10,517 nucleotides of DNA from Thermoplasmatota archaeon (lineage in GTDB: Bacteria > Pseudomonadota > Gammaproteobacteria > Burkholderiales > Thiobacillaceae): assembly GCA_023475455.1 (NCBI GenBank), contig JAMCVR010000087.1:1-10517 (forward strand). Direction: 5' to 3'. A program made the translations under genes and the position numbers. The notes below the pieces were generated by a model. It did not search any database, had not been told where the DNA came from, and worked only from the letters and a program-made list of their open reading frames with translations. Numbering within the stretch: the first letter of the stretch is position 1; every line of letters starts with the position of its first letter. This document shows, piece by piece, positions 7,217 through 10,517 of the stretch.

Positions 7217-8031
7217 AAGTGGTAGGCGAGCGGCGAAAGGTCGAGGCCGCGCTTGTCCTTCCTGTCGAGAAAGAGGTTCTTCTTGCCGTCCGACAGGCTC
7301 ATGTGCATGTGCATGCCGTTGCCCGGGCGGTTGGCGAAGGGCTTGGGCATGAAGGAACAGATCAGTCCCATTTCGCTGGCGATCTCGGCGGCCGCCATTT
7401 TGAAGAAGACGTAGTGGTCGCACGAGGTCAGACAATCCGCATAGGTGTAGTTGATCTCGAACTGGCCGTTGGCGTCCTCGTGGTCGACTTGGTAGACGTC
7501 GATGCCGACCGCGACTAGGCTCTCCACCAGGCGGTCGAGGAAGGCGCGCGAGCGCGACAGGCCCTTGTAGTCGTAGCAGGGCTTGGCGAGCGTGTCGCTG
7601 GCCTCGCACGGCTCGATCCGGCCGGAAACGCTGCGTTTCAGGAGCGAGAACTCGGGTTCGAGCCCGGTCATGAACGTCATGCCCATTTTTTCCAGGCGGG
7701 CGATCTGCTTCTTCAGCGTGACGCGCGCGTCATAGTCCCAGGGCTTGCCGTGCACGTGTCCGTCGCACACGATGCGCGCGTAGCCGGGCTGCCACGGCAC
7801 CAGCGACAGCGTCTCAAGGTCACCGACCGCCATGTAGTCGGGGCCGTGCGGCTCGATGCCGAGACCCCACACCGCGAAACCGGCGAAGCCGGCGCCCGCA
7901 TTGAGGATGTCGTCGAAATGCGCGACCGGCACCGACTTGGCCTTGGACGCGCCGTGGATATCGACGAACTGGGCCAGCACCGACTTGACGTTGTGCTTGG
8001 CGAGAAACTTCCTGGCTTCTGCGAGATTCAT
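6703..8031 (-). CDS. gmaS: Gamma-glutamylmethylamide synthetase (glutamine synthetase homologue)
   Basis: The protein has 442 residues and belongs to the glutamine synthetase superfamily. The N-terminal beta-grasp region includes [14 protein letters not shown] (22-35). Catalytic motifs are GLEPEF (123-128), [13 protein letters not shown] (183-195), [16 protein letters not shown] (230-245), [10 protein letters not shown] (288-297), [10 protein letters not shown] (318-327) and [12 protein letters not shown] (331-342). GmaS (EC 6.3.4.12) ligates methylamine to glutamate with ATP to give gamma-glutamylmethylamide, the first step of the N-methylglutamate route. The sequence alone would also allow a type III-like glutamine synthetase; placement between mgdD and mgsA decides for GmaS. 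The ATG at 8031 overlaps the mgdD stop as ATGA and is preceded by AGGGGG, so translation is probably coupled. A much longer frame runs upstream but lies out of phase inside mgdD. The last 168 codons are duplicated downstream. Confidence 0.9.
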   Translation of the reverse strand: MNLAEARKFLAKHNVKSVLAQFVDIHGASKAKSVPVAHFDDILNAGAGFAGFAVWGLGIEPHGPDYMAVGDLETLSLVPWQPGYARIVCDGHVHGKPWDYDARVTLKKQIARLEKMGMTFMTGLEPEFSLLKRSVSGRIEPCEASDTLAKPCYDYKGLSRSRAFLDRLVESLVAVGIDVYQVDHEDANGQFEINYTYADCLTSCDHYVFFKMAAAEIASEMGLICSFMPKPFANRPGNGMHMHMSLSDGKKNLFLDRKDKRGLDLSPLAYHFLGGLLKHGPALAAICAPTVNSYKRLVVGRSLTGATWAPAYISYGDNNRSSMVRVPGGRLELRLPDGACNPYLATAAVIAAGMDGIERKLDPGEPHNVNLYELTDAELKKEKISILPQNLHEALTALEQDKTIRDALGPVADEFLKLKHMEWIEYMRHVSEWEVDSYLEFF

Positions 8032-8546
8032 GAGGTGGCCCCCTGATGGCGTGTTGGGATGGGTTGCGCGAGTTCGCCGGCGACGCCGGCCAGCGTTTCG
8101 AAAAACCAGATGCCCCAGGTGCTGTCGCACCACAGGCGGATGCAAGGCGTGCCGTTCTCTTCGGATGGAATGGCCGTGACGCCGACGCCGGCCATCGAGG
8201 TCAGCACCACCGGATGCGCGACGGGATCGAGCGCGCGAAAATCGACGCTGCAGATTTCCAGCAGCAGTTCGTCGAGGCGTTCGCCGCGCAGCCGCAACGC
8301 CGTGTCCTGGCGCAGCACCGGGTAGACGCCGTGGGCGAGCGGTGCGGCGAGCTTCGCCGACTCCGGTCCCTCGACGAGGAATTCGGTCATCCCCAGGCGA
8401 GCGATGAGCCCCCCGGGCAGCGGCAGCCAGCTGTTCGGTTTTTCCGGCACGGGCAGGCCGAGCGCCGCCAACCAGGCGGCAGCGCCCGGGCCCTTCACCC
8501 CGGCGCGCGGTGTGCGCGACATGTCGTCGAAAGCGATCGCGCTCAT
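8028..8546 (-). CDS. mgdD: N-methylglutamate dehydrogenase subunit D (sarcosine oxidase gamma-like)
   Basis: The protein has 172 residues and resembles the small gamma subunit (SoxG) of heterotetrameric sarcosine oxidase. Conserved-looking stretches are [17 protein letters not shown] (45-61), [12 protein letters not shown] (77-88), [12 protein letters not shown] (95-106) and [16 protein letters not shown] (137-152). The fold is related to the GcvT/folate-binding family, and the subunit is thought to support the alpha subunit rather than catalyse by itself. The ATG at 8546 overlaps the mgdC stop as ATGA and has a strong AAGGAGG (8551-8557) four bases upstream, inside the last codons of mgdC. 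The same kind of overlap joins it to gmaS. It could be SoxG of a true sarcosine oxidase; the gmaS-mgsABC genes in the same operon make MgdD more likely. Confidence 0.83.
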   Translation of the reverse strand: MSAIAFDDMSRTPRAGVKGPGAAAWLAALGLPVPEKPNSWLPLPGGLIARLGMTEFLVEGPESAKLAAPLAHGVYPVLRQDTALRLRGERLDELLLEICSVDFRALDPVAHPVVLTSMAGVGVTAIPSEENGTPCIRLWCDSTWGIWFFETLAGVAGELAQPIPTRHQGATS

Positions 8547-10517
8547 GCCGCCTCCTTCTGGCGCAGGTTGTCGGGATCGTAGAAAGTCGTCTTCGCGACA
8601 ACGGCCGTAACCAGCGAGCCGTCCGACAGGCGGATCGAGAGCGCCCGGCCCTCCGCCGCCATGTCGGGACGCACGTAGGCGAGGCCGATTCGCCTGGACA
8701 ATGCAGGCGACCAGGCGATGCTGGTGACGCGCCCGGCGATCTCGCCGTGTTCGATCACCAGGTGGCATTCCTTCGGCACTGCGCCGGCGTGATTCGCCAG
8801 CAGCAGGAAACCGACCAACTGCCGGCGGCGCGGCTTGCCGGCGATGGCCTTGAGGCTGCGCTGGCCGACGAAGAAGGGCTTGTCGAGCTTCACCGTCCAG
8901 TCGAGCCCGGCCTCGCCCGGCGTGGTCAGCCCGTCGGTGTCCTGGCCGATGATGATGTGGCCCTTCTCCAGCCGCAGCAGGCGCTGCGCCTCGACACCGA
9001 AGGGGCGGATGCCGTGAGCTTGACCGGCGTCCATCAGCGCCTCCCACACGGCCGCGCCATGCTCGGCGGGCACGTGGATCTCGATGCCCCATTCGCCGAC
9101 GAAACCGACCCGCATCAGACGCGCCAGCACGCCGGCGACCGTGCCCTCGCGCACCGCGAGGAAGGGCAGCGACAGGTCGACGTCGGTGAGGCCGGCGAGC
9201 ACTTGCTTCGCCTTCGGCCCGGCGAGATTCATCGCGGCCATCGCGCCGGTCAGATTGACGATGCCGCAGTCGAGCTTCCACAGCGTGTTCCAGCGCGACA
9301 GTTCACGATAGACCTGCGCCGCGCCCGAGGTCGTGGTGGTGAAGTAGAAGTGGTCGTCGGCGAGCCGCGCCACCACGCCGTCGTCAATCACCACGCCGGC
9401 CTCGTCGCACATCACGGCGTAGCGCGTCATGCCGACCTTGAGCCCGGCGTATTTCGAGATGTACACGCGTTCGAGGAACTCGGCCGCCTGCGGGCCGCGG
9501 ACCTCCAGCTTGCCCAGCGTCCCGACATCGATGAGCCCGACCCCGTTCCGCACCGCCAGCGCCTCGCCTTCGATGCAGGCCTCGCGCGACTGCCCCTCGA
9601 TTTCGTAGTACTCGGGCCGCTGCCACGCGCCGGCGGGCATCCACACCGCGCCCGCCGCGGCGTGAAGGGGGTGCATCGGCGTGCGCCGCTCGGGCATGAA
9701 GCCGCGTCCGGCGAGATGCGACATCGGAACCGGATGGAAGAACGGCCGCGCCGTGGTCGTACCGACCTCGCCTGGGGTCGAACCGGTGGCGCGCGCCAGC
9801 ACGCGCAGCGCATTCATGTTCGAGTGCTTGCCCTGGCTCGGCCCCATGCCGACGGTCGAGTAGCGCTTCATCAGTTCGATGTTGTCGAAGCCTTCCTGGA
9901 TGGCGTTCTCGAAGTCGGCAAGCTGCAGGTCCTCGTCGAAGTCGATGAAGTTCTTGCCCTGGGGATGCGGCACGATGGGCCAGGGATGGGTCGGCGAAGT
10001 AGTCTCGGCCGGCACCTGGACGGGTTTTGCCTCACCGAATCCGCAGTGCGCCGCCGCCGCGCTGCCGGCGCGTTCGCCATCGAGCAGGCGGGATTCGAGG
10101 GCATGCACGCCGTTGACGCGACCGCAGGCGAAAACTCCTTCGGGCAGCGTGTCGGGGACGAACTGGTGCACGCCCGTGTCGTAGCGCATCTTCGTCCCGG
10201 CCTGGTAGAGCAGCGCCGCAGCGGGCGCCCAGCCGACGCTCATGAAAACGCCGTCGCAGGCGATTTCGGTGACCGCGTCCGCTCCATCCTCCGACGCGAT
10301 GCATACACCGGCGACGTGCGTGCCGCCGGCGGCCGGCAGCGCCTCGACGATGCCATGCCCGGCATAGAGCGGGATGCCGCGGGCGGCCAGCAGCCATTGC
10401 TGGGTGTCCGGCACCTCGCTGCGCAGGTCGACCACTGCCGCCACCTCGATGCCGGCGTCGGCGAAATCCGTCAGCGCGCGGTAGGCGTCGGCGTTGGCGG
10501 CGAGCACGACGACGCGC
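8543..10517 (-). CDS. mgdC: N-methylglutamate dehydrogenase subunit C (sarcosine oxidase alpha-like), 5' end missing
   Basis: 657 residues are visible, and the frame runs off the right edge. SoxA-type alpha subunits have roughly 950-1000 residues, so about a third is missing, including the N-terminal Rossmann region. The visible part starts with the end of the dinucleotide-binding domain: [13 protein letters not shown], then [25 protein letters not shown] near 127-151. A linking segment follows with [17 protein letters not shown] (about 217-233). From about 275 to the end is a GcvT-like tetrahydrofolate-binding domain with [31 protein letters not shown] and [22 protein letters not shown]. The complex oxidises N-methylglutamate to glutamate and passes the methyl carbon out as formaldehyde or methylene-tetrahydrofolate. 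The GTG at 10505-10507 is only an internal valine codon, not a start. SoxA for sarcosine is the alternative. Confidence 0.86.
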   Translation of the reverse strand, partial: RVVVLAANADAYRALTDFADAGIEVAAVVDLRSEVPDTQQWLLAARGIPLYAGHGIVEALPAAGGTHVAGVCIASEDGADAVTEIACDGVFMSVGWAPAAALLYQAGTKMRYDTGVHQFVPDTLPEGVFACGRVNGVHALESRLLDGERAGSAAAAHCGFGEAKPVQVPAETTSPTHPWPIVPHPQGKNFIDFDEDLQLADFENAIQEGFDNIELMKRYSTVGMGPSQGKHSNMNALRVLARATGSTPGEVGTTTARPFFHPVPMSHLAGRGFMPERRTPMHPLHAAAGAVWMPAGAWQRPEYYEIEGQSREACIEGEALAVRNGVGLIDVGTLGKLEVRGPQAAEFLERVYISKYAGLKVGMTRYAVMCDEAGVVIDDGVVARLADDHFYFTTTTSGAAQVYRELSRWNTLWKLDCGIVNLTGAMAAMNLAGPKAKQVLAGLTDVDLSLPFLAVREGTVAGVLARLMRVGFVGEWGIEIHVPAEHGAAVWEALMDAGQAHGIRPFGVEAQRLLRLEKGHIIIGQDTDGLTTPGEAGLDWTVKLDKPFFVGQRSLKAIAGKPRRRQLVGFLLLANHAGAVPKECHLVIEHGEIAGRVTSIAWSPALSRRIGLAYVRPDMAAEGRALSIRLSDGSLVTAVVAKTTFYDPDNLRQKEAA

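Noticed and set aside
5275..7518. Long open frame of 747 codons on the + strand, with an internal repeat
   Set aside because: It is the antisense shadow of mgsA, the chimera and gmaS. Its composition is His/Arg/Val/Gly-rich low complexity, it has no ribosome site, and its repeat merely mirrors the 576-bp DNA duplication.
5870..7609. 579-codon - strand frame covering the duplicated region
   Set aside because: It is out of phase with gmaS and mgsA, which carry clear catalytic motifs, and is Arg/Ala/Gly-rich. High GC content keeps such frames open.

Overview
The window carries two convergent gene blocks from a GC-rich bacterium. The most likely source is a methylotrophic betaproteobacterium, perhaps a Rhodocyclales member such as Methyloversatilis. 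That placement is inference: it rests on the porin-glnK-amtB arrangement and the N-methylglutamate gene set, not on any marker gene.

The left block (+ strand, 1-2863) is a nitrogen-uptake set. It holds a TorF-like putative outer-membrane porin, a PII signal protein (GlnK/GlnB type) and an AmtB ammonium channel, closed by a strong rho-independent terminator. An AT-richer non-coding gap of about 300 bases follows.

The right block (- strand, 10517 down to 3166) reads mgdC (5' end off the window), mgdD, gmaS, a chimeric extra ORF, mgsA, mgsB, mgsC. These are tightly packed, with ATGA overlaps at mgdC/mgdD and mgdD/gmaS, a 13-base overlap at mgsA/mgsB and a 1-base gap before mgsC. Together they specify most of the indirect N-methylglutamate route for methylamine. 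GmaS makes gamma-glutamylmethylamide, MgsABC makes N-methylglutamate, and MgdABCD oxidises it, returning glutamate and releasing the methyl carbon at the formaldehyde level. mgdA, mgdB and the start of mgdC should lie beyond the right edge. Lying next to AmtB and PII, the locus joins import and sensing of ammonium (possibly methylammonium) with methylamine breakdown.

The most unusual feature is structural. An exact 576-bp direct tandem duplication spans the gmaS/mgsA boundary, with an 8-bp microhomology at the junction. It creates an in-frame hybrid ORF of 187 codons, with the MgsA N-terminus joined to the GmaS C-terminus, while gmaS and mgsA both stay intact. A second duplication of the same kind, with a 706-bp period, is cut by the left window edge and affects the porin gene. 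Two exact short tandem duplications in 10 kb mean either recent natural rearrangement or an assembly artefact. The sequence alone cannot decide between them.
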